From Anaerolineaceae bacterium (GTDB lineage: Bacteria; Chloroflexota; Anaerolineae; Aggregatilineales; Phototrophicaceae), in contig JAPPOB010000010.1 in assembly GCA_028818375.1 (NCBI GenBank), positions 1,054,001 through 1,118,000 of the forward strand: 64,000 nt of DNA, read 5' to 3'. The translations under genes were made by a program, and so were the position numbers. Within the stretch, counting starts at the first letter, position 1; each line of letters opens with the position of its first letter. Below, in pieces: positions 53,694-61,742 of this stretch. The notes below the pieces were generated by a model that searched no databases, was not told where the DNA came from, and saw only the letters and a list, made by a program, of their open reading frames with translations.

Positions 53694-56057
53694 TCATCCG
53701 GCCGTCACCATGGCGCCGGCCGACGCGGCGAAGACGATGCCAATCAATATCGCGGCGATCGCGATGTACAAAAGGTACTGCTGCACCCTCCCGGTCTGCA
53801 GGTGCCGCAGCCGCAGGCCCAGGGCCACGATGCCCTCCGGAATGCCGTCGCCCACCCCGTCGATCAGCCAGGCATTGAGCACCTTGAGCAGGTCGCCGAT
53901 CCAGGTGAAGACGCGTCCCACCAGGTGCAGAACGCCGTCGATCAGGCCGCGATCAAGGAATTCGTCGACCGCCCGATGGGCGAACCAGAAGGAGGGTCTG
54001 ACAAAGACCCGCTCGTAGAGTTCATCGAGATAGTACTTGCGGCGCAGCGTTTCGTGCACTTCCGCGCCCAGTACCTTGACGAGCGGGTCCGCTTCACCGG
54101 CGCGCAGGGGCCGGCGCCAGTACATGCGGTGCCCCAGATACAGCCCGCCCAGCGCCACAATGAAAGAGGTCGCCACCGGCGCCAGGTTGAAGGGTGGCGC
54201 CGACACCTGCATGTCCGGCACCGCGGCGAAGAACTCCGTGGCGCTGTTGTGCGGCAGCGCCTCGATGACGAAATGGTGGAAGCGGTTGCCGCCCACCGCC
54301 TCGGGCGAGAAGAGCGCGCCAAACAGCGGAAAGTCCTCCGGCACCCCGATGAAACCCGCCACAATGGCGAAGATCGCCAGGCCCAGCAAGGGCAGCGTCA
54401 TCGTCACGCTGACGACGCCGCGCCCCAGTCCGGCATGCCGCGCGGCTTCCGTGCGTGGTTCTCCGCGGAAGGTCAGGCCCAGCTGACGCATGGTGTAAAA
54501 GGCCGTCAGGAAGGCGGCCAGCGCCAGCAGAATGAAGACCAGGGCATGCGGCAGGTAGCCGTGCGTGACGCCCAGCCAGGCGTCTGCCAGAATCTCGTCC
54601 TTGGACCAGAAGCCGGCCGTCAGCAGCGGGAAGCCCGCCAGCGAAAAGCCGCCAATCAGGAAAGTGATGAAGGTGACCGGCATGCGTTGCTGCAGTCCGC
54701 CCATGTTCATCATGTCCTGCGGGTCGAAGGACTCGTGTTGGTCGTCGTCATGGCCATGGTGGTCGTCAGACGCGTCATGATCGTCGTGAGACGCATGGTC
54801 GTGGACGTGGTGCTCGCCATGCTCCATGCCGTGAATGACCGAACCGGAAGCCATGAACAGCAGCGCCTTGAAAAAGGCGTGGGTGATCAGGTGAAAGGCG
54901 GCCGCCACCCAGGCGCCTATGCCCAGCGCTGCCATCATGAACCCCAGCTGCGAAATCGTCGAATAGGCCAGCACGCGCTTGACGTCGTTTTGCGCCAGTG
55001 CGATGGTCGCGGCGAAGAGCGCCGTGCCGGCGCCCACCAGGGCCATCAGCAGCAGCGGCCCGTTGAACAGGCCGTGGTGCGGGTCCGCCCCCGCGACGAA
55101 GAGCGGGAAGAGGCGGATGATGGCGTAGATGCCGGCGGAGACCATGGCCGCGGCGTGAATCATGGCGCTGACCGGCGTGGGGCCTTCCATCGCGTCGGGC
55201 AGCCACGCGTGCAGCGGGAACTGCGCCGACTTGCCGATGGTGCCGGCGATCAGAAAAACGCTGATGAGTGCCGCCGCGCTGCCGCCCAGAATGATGGCCG
55301 GCGTCGTCGCCAGCTCCTGCAGAACGGCCGGGTTGTAGAGAATCTCGCGGAAGCTGAGCGTGCCCGTCTCCAGATACAGGTAGACGATGCCGAGCAGCAT
55401 GATGACGTCGGCCACGCGCGTGGTGGTGAATGCCTTGACGGCCGCCGCGCTGGCGCTCTCTTTCTCAAACCAGAAGCCGATGAGCAAATAGGAGCAAAGG
55501 CCCATCACCTCCCAGCCGACGAAAAGCAGGAGCAGATTGTCGGCCACGACCAGGGTCAGCATGGCGCCGGCGAACAGCGAAATCAGCGCGAAGAAACGCG
55601 ACTGTCGCGGGTCATGCGCCATGTAACCGATGGAATAGATGAAGATGCCGAGTACCGCGATCGGCACCATGAACAGCATGATGACCGTCAGCGGGTCGAC
55701 CAGCACGCCCATGTCGAAGGTCGTCAGGCCGGTATCCAGCCAGGCCGTTGAACTGGCAAAGGCCTCCTCGCCGAAGTAATGACCATAGCCCCAGCCCAGC
55801 GACACCACGTGCAGGCTGATCACGAGCGCCAGCAGCACCCCCGCCATCCCGATGACCACGCTCAAAACGCGGCTCCAGCCGCGCACGACCAGTACTTCCA
55901 TGCCCTCGTAATCGGGGTGATGACCGCCGTAGGCGTGGTCGGTGGCGGGCAACATACGCGCCCGGTTGCTGATCAGCATGATCAGAAAAAAGGCCAGCAG
56001 CGGCCCGGCCGGAATCAGCCAGGGCAGGATGTTGGGGTCGCCGAGGTTGATCTGCAT
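53694..56057 (-). CDS. nuoL: NADH-quinone oxidoreductase subunit L, extended
   Basis: A 787-residue subunit, against about 610 in E. coli. Pump residues are present: Glu in FVGWEVMGLCSYLL and Lys in TIGKSAQFPLHAWLPDA. A His/Asp-rich insertion of about 40 residues (roughly 408-446, with HGEHHVHDHASHDDHD) precedes MNMGGL. The C-terminal part is long and contains the lateral helix region and a further terminal membrane helix. The ATG at 56057 has GAGGTG upstream; a GTG at 56072 overlaps nuoK. Confidence 0.94.
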   Translation of the reverse strand: MQINLGDPNILPWLIPAGPLLAFFLIMLISNRARMLPATDHAYGGHHPDYEGMEVLVVRGWSRVLSVVIGMAGVLLALVISLHVVSLGWGYGHYFGEEAFASSTAWLDTGLTTFDMGVLVDPLTVIMLFMVPIAVLGIFIYSIGYMAHDPRQSRFFALISLFAGAMLTLVVADNLLLLFVGWEVMGLCSYLLIGFWFEKESASAAAVKAFTTTRVADVIMLLGIVYLYLETGTLSFREILYNPAVLQELATTPAIILGGSAAALISVFLIAGTIGKSAQFPLHAWLPDAMEGPTPVSAMIHAAAMVSAGIYAIIRLFPLFVAGADPHHGLFNGPLLLMALVGAGTALFAATIALAQNDVKRVLAYSTISQLGFMMAALGIGAWVAAAFHLITHAFFKALLFMASGSVIHGMEHGEHHVHDHASHDDHDASDDHHGHDDDQHESFDPQDMMNMGGLQQRMPVTFITFLIGGFSLAGFPLLTAGFWSKDEILADAWLGVTHGYLPHALVFILLALAAFLTAFYTMRQLGLTFRGEPRTEAARHAGLGRGVVSVTMTLPLLGLAIFAIVAGFIGVPEDFPLFGALFSPEAVGGNRFHHFVIEALPHNSATEFFAAVPDMQVSAPPFNLAPVATSFIVALGGLYLGHRMYWRRPLRAGEADPLVKVLGAEVHETLRRKYYLDELYERVFVRPSFWFAHRAVDEFLDRGLIDGVLHLVGRVFTWIGDLLKVLNAWLIDGVGDGIPEGIVALGLRLRHLQTGRVQQYLLYIAIAAILIGIVFAASAGAMVTAG

Positions 56058-56065
56058 CGTCACCT

Positions 56066-56374
56066 CTACCACCTCAGCAGGTTCACGTCTTCGACGATGA
56101 CCGAGCGCTTCGTGCGATAGACGAAGAGCAGAATCGCCAGGCCCACGGCCGCTTCCGCCGCGGCAATCACGAATACGAAGGCGGCGAATGCCTGGCCGCT
56201 CATGTCCTGTGGCGCAAGATAACGCCAGAATGCCACCAGGTTAATGTTGACGGCGTTGAGCATCAGTTCGACCGACATGAGGATCGCCACGGCATTACGC
56301 CGCGCCAGCACGCCATAGATGCCGATGCAGAACAGCAGCGCCGCGACCAGCAGATACATCCACAGCGGAATCAT
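56066..56374 (-). CDS. nuoK: NADH-quinone oxidoreductase subunit K
   Basis: A 102-residue subunit with three membrane helices. The two conserved buried Glu residues are visible in [13 protein letters not shown] and [12 protein letters not shown]. The ATG at 56374 overlaps the nuoJ stop by 4 nt (ATGA). Confidence 0.96.
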   Translation of the reverse strand: MIPLWMYLLVAALLFCIGIYGVLARRNAVAILMSVELMLNAVNINLVAFWRYLAPQDMSGQAFAAFVFVIAAAEAAVGLAILLFVYRTKRSVIVEDVNLLRW

Positions 56375-56907
56375 GCCTGCTCGTCCTCCTCGTCGCGGGC
56401 CACCACGATCGCGCCGATCATGGCCGCCGTCAGCAGGATCGAGGCCACCTCAAAGGGCAGCACGAAGCCGTCACCGGCGACCAGCGCCGCGCCAAGTTCC
56501 GCCGCGCCGCCCACAGTGGCCGACAGGGTCGTCACCTCGCCCGGCGCGCCACGTCCCCAGACCGGCAGGATGATCCCCGCGGCCAACAGCAGGAAGAGCA
56601 GAATGACAGTGATGGCCGAGAGCCACCACTGCCTGTTGCGCACCTCGCCCAGGCTGGTCATGCTGCGCGTCAACATCACGGCGAAGACGATCAGAATGGC
56701 GATCGCGCCGATGTACACCAGCACCTGTACCGCCGCCAGAAAGGGCGCGCTGAGCAACACAAAGTAGCCGGCCACGCCCAGCAGGCTCAGGACCAGCCAG
56801 AGCGCGCCATGGACGAGGTTGCGCGTGGTCACCACGCCAAGGGCGCCGCCCAGCACCAGCGCGCTGAGGACGGCGAAGGCGATCGTTTGCGCATTCAGCT
56901 CGATCAT
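56371..56907 (-). CDS. nuoJ: NADH-quinone oxidoreductase subunit J
   Basis: A 178-residue subunit with five membrane helices. The key TM3 region [20 protein letters not shown] contains the conserved Tyr/Gly pi-bulge segment. It ends in an acidic tail. It lies 28 bp after nuoH; nuoI, which normally sits between H and J, is absent. Confidence 0.95.
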   Translation of the reverse strand: MIELNAQTIAFAVLSALVLGGALGVVTTRNLVHGALWLVLSLLGVAGYFVLLSAPFLAAVQVLVYIGAIAILIVFAVMLTRSMTSLGEVRNRQWWLSAITVILLFLLLAAGIILPVWGRGAPGEVTTLSATVGGAAELGAALVAGDGFVLPFEVASILLTAAMIGAIVVARDEEDEQA

Positions 56908-56935
56908 GCCCCGGCCCCCTGCCCGGCTGCGGCCA

Positions 56936-58180
56936 TCATGCCTCCGCCAGGCCGCCGGAAGGGGCGGCCTCGCCCTTCACGACCGCCAGCGCCTCGTCGG
57001 CTTCGCGCAGGGTGCGGCCGTGGCGCTGCAGCAGATGCATGAAGATCGCGCCCAGCACCAGGTTGCCTGCCAGCAACACCAGCGTTTGCGGCAGGTTGGC
57101 GAGCAGGTCGTTCGCCATTTCCGGCGCGGGCCGCAGGCCCAGCGCGTCAATCAGGCGCAGCAGGAAGGACTGCACCAGAATGAGCACAATCGACAGCGGC
57201 ACCATGAACTTCCAGTTGATGTTCATCACCTGGTCAATGCGAAAGCGCGGCACCGTGTTGCGGATGAGCAGCATGAAGAGATAAACGACCGCCGTCTTCA
57301 GCCCCAGCCAGATGAAGCCCAGCGCCGGCAACTGGTCGACGAAGGGGCCCCACCAGCCGCCCAGGAAGAGCACCGCCGTCAGCACGGCGACGGTGAAGAC
57401 GTGCATGAATTCGCCGGCCATGAACATGCCAAACTTGAAGCCGGAATACTCGATGTTGTAACCGGCGATCAATTCGGACTCCGCCTCCAGCAAGTCAAAG
57501 GGCGAGCGACCGGTTTCCGCAAGGTTGGCGACGAAGAAAATGATGGCCGCCAGGGGTGACATGACGATGAACCACATGCCGCCCTGGGCGCGGGTGAGGT
57601 CCTGCATGCCCATGGAGCCCGCCATCAGCACCGGCACCAGCAGGGCCAGAATCATCGGCACCTCGTAGCTGACGATCAGCGCGATGGTGCGAAAGGCGCC
57701 CAGCAGGGCGTATTTGTTGTTGCTGGACCAGCCGCCGATCATGACCTTGACGGCGCCGATCGATCCCACAGCGACAAAGTAGAGAATGCCGATGCTGAGG
57801 TCCGCGCCAATATGCAGGGGCGTGAAGGGGATGATCGCCCAGATGAGCACCACCGTGGCAAAGGTGATGATCGGCGCCAGGTTGAACAGGATACGGTCCG
57901 CGCCGGAGGGCGTGATGTCTTCCTTGGTCAGCATCTTGAGCGCGTCGGCCAGCGATTGCAGCAGGCCGTAGGGGCCGACGCGGTTGGGGCCAATGCGGTC
58001 CTGAATGCGGGCCGCAAACTTGCGTTCGATCCAGATGAGCAGGATCACCGTCAGCAGCGGCACCGTGGCCACGATGACGACCCCCAGCAACAGGGACAGC
58101 AGATTGGCAACGTCGGCGTTCCAGCCGGCCCGCACCAGACAAGGCGACAGCGTGTTGATGATGTCGACACAGGTCGTCAA
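56936..58180 (-). CDS. nuoH: NADH-quinone oxidoreductase subunit H
   Basis: A 414-residue subunit that forms the quinone chamber with NuoB/NuoD. Family signatures are ERKFAARIQDRIGPNRVGPYGLLQSLADALKM, FNLAPIITF and the acidic ETGRSPFDLLEAESELIAGYNIEYSG loop. I chose the TTG at 58180 because AGGGAG lies 7 nt upstream, just after the nuoA stop; the ATG at 58204 would overlap nuoA and has a poor site. nuoB, nuoC and nuoD do not occur between nuoA and nuoH. Confidence 0.94.
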   Translation of the reverse strand: MTTCVDIINTLSPCLVRAGWNADVANLLSLLLGVVIVATVPLLTVILLIWIERKFAARIQDRIGPNRVGPYGLLQSLADALKMLTKEDITPSGADRILFNLAPIITFATVVLIWAIIPFTPLHIGADLSIGILYFVAVGSIGAVKVMIGGWSSNNKYALLGAFRTIALIVSYEVPMILALLVPVLMAGSMGMQDLTRAQGGMWFIVMSPLAAIIFFVANLAETGRSPFDLLEAESELIAGYNIEYSGFKFGMFMAGEFMHVFTVAVLTAVLFLGGWWGPFVDQLPALGFIWLGLKTAVVYLFMLLIRNTVPRFRIDQVMNINWKFMVPLSIVLILVQSFLLRLIDALGLRPAPEMANDLLANLPQTLVLLAGNLVLGAIFMHLLQRHGRTLREADEALAVVKGEAAPSGGLAEA

Positions 58181-58194
58181 GACGTCGCTCCCTG

Positions 58195-58557
58195 CTAGAC
58201 CCATTCCAGGGCGCGTTTGCGCCAGGCGTAAATCAGGGCGTCGGTGAGCAGAAAGATAAACAGGAATCCTGCCCCGTAGGCGAACCAGTCAAGGCGCTCG
58301 TAGGCCACGGCCCAGGGGAAAAGAAAGATCATTTCGACGTCAAAGATCAGGAAAACCAGGCCATAAATGTAATACTGCACACGGAACTGCACCCAGGTGT
58401 CGCCCACGGTCTCGACGCCGCTTTCATAGGTCTGTTTCTTGAGCGCGTTGGGCTTTTTAGGGCGCACCAGCCAGGCGCCGATGATGGGGAGCGCGGGGAA
58501 GACCCAGGCGATCGCGAAGAAGACTCCGACAAAGGCCCATTCGTTCAGCGTTTCCAT
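58195..58557 (-). CDS. nuoA: NADH-quinone oxidoreductase subunit A
   Basis: A 120-residue subunit with three membrane helices. The conserved quinone-loop segment is KKQTYESGVETVGDTWVQFRVQYY and a conserved Glu/Asp lies in FLIFDVEMIFLFPW. The ATG at 58557 is taken because METLNEWAF begins the first helix. It is the first gene of the block, about 70 nt downstream of a predicted promoter. Confidence 0.95.
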   Translation of the reverse strand: METLNEWAFVGVFFAIAWVFPALPIIGAWLVRPKKPNALKKQTYESGVETVGDTWVQFRVQYYIYGLVFLIFDVEMIFLFPWAVAYERLDWFAYGAGFLFIFLLTDALIYAWRKRALEWV

Positions 58558-58634
58558 TGCTGTGCCGGGCCCCCGTTTCCGCCTGCCTTGAACTGCCGCG
58601 TGGCCGGATTGTGCCAAAATGGACAAGCGCGCGA

Positions 58635-58663
58635 AGTATAGCAAAGGCCTGGTGCAGTCGCAA
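58635..58663 (-). promoter_or_regulatory. Predicted promoter of the nuo-atp block
   Basis: On the minus strand TTGCGA (58663-58658), a 17-bp spacer and TATACT (58640-58635). The predicted start is near 58628. The divergent FemAB gene shares this 185-bp gap. Confidence 0.65.
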
Positions 58664-58742
58664 GTCGCAACTGACCCGCCCGGCAGGCGCGCCGCCCGCC
58701 AGAGTCTCGCGCCGCGCCTGCCGCGCCTGTAGACTGGAAGCC

Positions 58743-59786
58743 ATGTATCGCATCGTCCAACCTGCCGCCGCGGACTGGGAACTATTCGTCCATGGACACC
58801 CGCGCGCCCACGTGCTGCAATTGCCCGCCTGGGGCTCGCTCAAGGCCGCCTACGGCTGGCAGGTCGTCCGCGTCGGCCTGACCCCCCTGGACAGCTCCGA
58901 ACTGGTGGCCGGCGCCCAGATGCTGCTGCGTCCCCTGGGCCGGGTGGGAAAGCTCGCCTACCTGCCCATGGGCCCCCTGCTTGGCGCCGACGACCAGTGG
59001 GACGCCCTCTGGCCCGCCCTGCACCGTCGCGCGGGCCGCCGCCGGGCCTTCATGCTCAAGTGGGAACCGGGCCACGCTGCGGGCTACAGCGCGCAGCAAT
59101 TTGAGGCCTGGCGCTTTCGCAGCAGTGACCACAGCATTCAGCCACCGCGCAGCCTGATTATCGACCTGCGTCAGGACGAGGAAGGTATTCTGGCGCGCAT
59201 GAATCAGGGGACGCGGCGCAAGATTCGTCTCAGCCACAAACACGGCGTGCGCTGCCGCCAGGGTGGGGCGGCAGACCTGCCGGCCTTCGCGCAACTGATG
59301 AGCGAGACCGGCGAGCGCAATGCCTTCGGCGTACACGAGGCGGATTACTATCGCCGCGCCTTCGAATTGTTCGTGCCCCGGGGCAACGCCGCCCTGTGGC
59401 TGGCCGAACACCAGGGACAGTTGCTGGCGGGCGTCATGGTCTTCCGCGCCGGCCGCCAGGCCTGGTACCTTTACGGCGCTTCCGCATCGCAGAAACGCAA
59501 GCTGATGGCCAGTTACGCCGCCCAGTGGGCCGCCATCCGCTGGGCCAGGGACCGCGGTTGCCACAGTTACGACCTCTGGGGCGTGCCCGACGCCGGACTC
59601 GTGACTCTGGAGGCCGGCTTTCAGACCCGCCGCGACGGCCTCTGGGGCGTGTACGGTTTCAAACGGGGCTGGGGCGGCGAACTCCGCCGCAGCGCAGGCG
59701 CTTTCGACCACGTGTACAACCCGCTGCTGCATCGCCTTTACCGCGTCGCCCTCGCCCTGCGTCGTCGCGGACAGGCGCCGGCCTGA
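58743..59786 (+). CDS. FemAB-family peptidyltransferase, copy 1
   Basis: A 347-residue protein with two GNAT-like halves, as in FemX/FemA/FemB enzymes that use aminoacyl-tRNA to add bridge residues to lipid II or muropeptides. Family patterns are AHVLQLPAWGSLKAAYGW, NQGTRRKIRLSHKHGV and YDLWGVPDA followed by GLWGVYGFKRGWGG. The ATG at 58743 (MYRIVQPAA) is chosen because the upstream open part has no homology. It is immediately followed, without a gap, by a second copy. Confidence 0.9.
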   Translation: MYRIVQPAAADWELFVHGHPRAHVLQLPAWGSLKAAYGWQVVRVGLTPLDSSELVAGAQMLLRPLGRVGKLAYLPMGPLLGADDQWDALWPALHRRAGRRRAFMLKWEPGHAAGYSAQQFEAWRFRSSDHSIQPPRSLIIDLRQDEEGILARMNQGTRRKIRLSHKHGVRCRQGGAADLPAFAQLMSETGERNAFGVHEADYYRRAFELFVPRGNAALWLAEHQGQLLAGVMVFRAGRQAWYLYGASASQKRKLMASYAAQWAAIRWARDRGCHSYDLWGVPDAGLVTLEAGFQTRRDGLWGVYGFKRGWGGELRRSAGAFDHVYNPLLHRLYRVALALRRRGQAPA

Positions 59787-60854
59787 ATGTTGCGCCGGCA
59801 GGAGGTCCAAGATCGCGTCGACTGGAACGCGCGTTTGCGCGAGCTGCCCGGCGCACACGTGCTGCAAACCTGGGAGTGGGGCGAGTTCAAACGGGAAACC
59901 ACGGGCTGGCAGCCGCTGCGTCTGGCCTTCCTGCAGGGCAGCGAAGCGGTCGCCATGGTCTCCATCGGCCAGCGCCGGACCGGTCCCCTGCGCGTCATGT
60001 ACGCGCCGCGCGGACCGACCCTCGCCCGGGGTGATGCGGCCACCCGCGCGGCTGTTCTGGACGCCCTGCAGGACCTGGCCCGACGTCACGGCGCGCTCTG
60101 GCTCAAGATTGACCCCGACCTGCCCTGCGCCAGCGGCCTGCCAGGCAGTGAAGACGAACGCCCGCATCCGCCCGGCCTGGCCCTGGTGGAGGAGTTGGAG
60201 GTGCGCGGCTGGCGTTCTTCAGACGACCAGGTACAGTTCCGTAACAGCATCCAGATCGACCTCAGCGCCAGCGAGGATGACTTGCTGGCTTCCTTCAGCC
60301 CCAACACGCGGCGCAAGATTCGCCTCGCCGAACGCCGCGACGTTCAGGTGCGCGTCGCCCGCGTAGACGATTTGGACACGCTGTATGCGCTGTACCGCGT
60401 CACCGGCGCCCGCGACGGCTTTCTCATTCGCCCCGCCGCCTACTACCGCCGGGCCTGGGGCGACTTCCTGCAGGCCGGGCTCGCCCATGCCCTGATCGCC
60501 GAATACCGCGGCGTCCCGCTGGCGCAGGTCATCCTGTTTCACTTTGGCGAGCGTTGCTTCTACTTCTATGGCGCTTCCGCGGACGAGGAGCGCCGGCGCA
60601 TGCCCAACCACCTGCTGCAATGGGAGGCCATCCGATGGGCGCGGGCGCAGGGCTATCGCCTCTATGACTTGTGGGGCGCGCCCGACGTCTTCGATGAGAG
60701 CGACCCCCTGTGGGGCGTCTACGGCTTCAAACGCGGTTTCCGCGGGCGGGTCACGCGCGGCGTCGGCGCCTGGGATTACGCGCCTTCGCCCCTGACCTAC
60801 CGCCTGTGGGCAGCCGCATGGCCCCAATGGCGGCAATTGCGCCGTCTGCGCTGA
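59787..60854 (+). CDS. FemAB-family peptidyltransferase, copy 2
   Basis: A 355-residue paralogue of copy 1. Shared patterns are AHVLQTWEWGEFKRETTGW, SPNTRRKIRLAERRDV, YDLWGAPDVFDESDPLWGVYGFKRGF. Its ATG follows the stop of copy 1 with no intervening base. The pair may add successive residues of an interpeptide bridge, as Fem enzymes do in staphylococci; this is inference. The last 104 bp overlap the convergent YdcF gene. Confidence 0.9.
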   Translation: MLRRQEVQDRVDWNARLRELPGAHVLQTWEWGEFKRETTGWQPLRLAFLQGSEAVAMVSIGQRRTGPLRVMYAPRGPTLARGDAATRAAVLDALQDLARRHGALWLKIDPDLPCASGLPGSEDERPHPPGLALVEELEVRGWRSSDDQVQFRNSIQIDLSASEDDLLASFSPNTRRKIRLAERRDVQVRVARVDDLDTLYALYRVTGARDGFLIRPAAYYRRAWGDFLQAGLAHALIAEYRGVPLAQVILFHFGERCFYFYGASADEERRRMPNHLLQWEAIRWARAQGYRLYDLWGAPDVFDESDPLWGVYGFKRGFRGRVTRGVGAWDYAPSPLTYRLWAAAWPQWRQLRRLR

Positions 60855-61452
60855 CCTGCAGCAGCAGTTCCGGAATGTTGAGCAGATAGCGCAGACCAAG
60901 CCAGTGTAGCACGGCCACCTCGCGCAGCGTATTCCACAGCCAGGGGCCAGGCGGCGGGTGGGCCGCAGGACTGGTGAGTACGGGCTGACCGAAGCGCTCA
61001 AAGAGCAGGCGCGCCCGCAGCAAATGGTAGCCGTCGCTGACCAGGATGACGCGCTGCCAGCCGCGGGCCTCGATCAGCGCCGCGCTGAAGCGGGCGTTTT
61101 CCTCCGTGCTGCGACTGCCTTCTTCCAGCAAGATGGCGTCCGCCGGGACGCCCTGCTGCTGCAGAATCTCGCCACAGACCGCCGCTTCGCTGCGGCTGCG
61201 ACCCGCGCCGGTGCCGCCGCTGCAAATGACCTGTGACGCCAGGCCGCGACTGAACAGTTTAGCCACCTGTTGCAGGCGTCTCGTCATTGAGCGGCTCGGC
61301 CGGTCTCCCCGCTCAAGACCGGCGCCCAGCAGCACGATGACGTCGGCCGGCGCAGCCTGGTCGACACGGCTGTAGAGAGCCACCGCCAGCGCCGGCAGCA
61401 GGATGGCCAGCGATACCAGCAAAAGAAACATACGCGGCAGTCCGCGCCTCAC
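60751..61452 (-). CDS. YdcF/SanA-family (DUF218) protein
   Basis: A 233-residue protein with one N-terminal membrane anchor (FLLLVSLAILLPALAVALY) and a periplasmic DUF218 domain. Motifs are VIVLLGAGLERGDRPS, ICSGGTGAGRSRSEA, LEEGSRSTEENARF and VILVSDGYHLLRA. ElyC/SanA relatives affect envelope and lipid-carrier homeostasis. The C-terminal 45 residues are basic and encoded opposite the end of the FemAB copy 2 gene, so the true end of the functional domain may be earlier. Confidence 0.85.
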   Translation of the reverse strand: MRRGLPRMFLLLVSLAILLPALAVALYSRVDQAAPADVIVLLGAGLERGDRPSRSMTRRLQQVAKLFSRGLASQVICSGGTGAGRSRSEAAVCGEILQQQGVPADAILLEEGSRSTEENARFSAALIEARGWQRVILVSDGYHLLRARLLFERFGQPVLTSPAAHPPPGPWLWNTLREVAVLHWLGLRYLLNIPELLLQVSADGAIAAIGAMRLPTGGRSGAKARNPRRRRRA

Positions 61453-61742
61453 CCGGGACCTGGCAGCGTCACGCAGCTGCGCCCGGTGCTTTTGTGCCAG
61501 GTTGCAAGAGCAGAAAGATTCGTTGCCATAGTCAAGGATTCAACCACCGCCGCCACATGGGAAACACGACTTTTCGCGCTGCGACGACTGCGTCCTGACC
61601 CTGCCACCGTACGGTTGTTGCGGAAACCTGCGATGACTCCTCGTTTTGCAGGTTCACGGGCCGCGTCGGATACCGGCGCAGATGGCGCTGCAGCAACCGC
61701 CAGCCCGCCCGAAACGTGGCGCGGGAAACCGGAAAGGTTGCC
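61453..61742. other. 290-bp spacer without a supported gene
   Basis: This gap between the YdcF gene and nrdJ has no clear terminator or promoter. A 73-codon GTG-start frame (61753-61532, minus strand) overlaps the nrdJ stop, but has no recognisable features and no ribosome site. Confidence 0.5.

Noticed and set aside
53508..55751. Long plus-strand frame opposite nuoL with Gln/Arg/His-rich product
   Set aside because: No membrane or enzyme pattern; it mirrors hydrophobic codons of nuoL.
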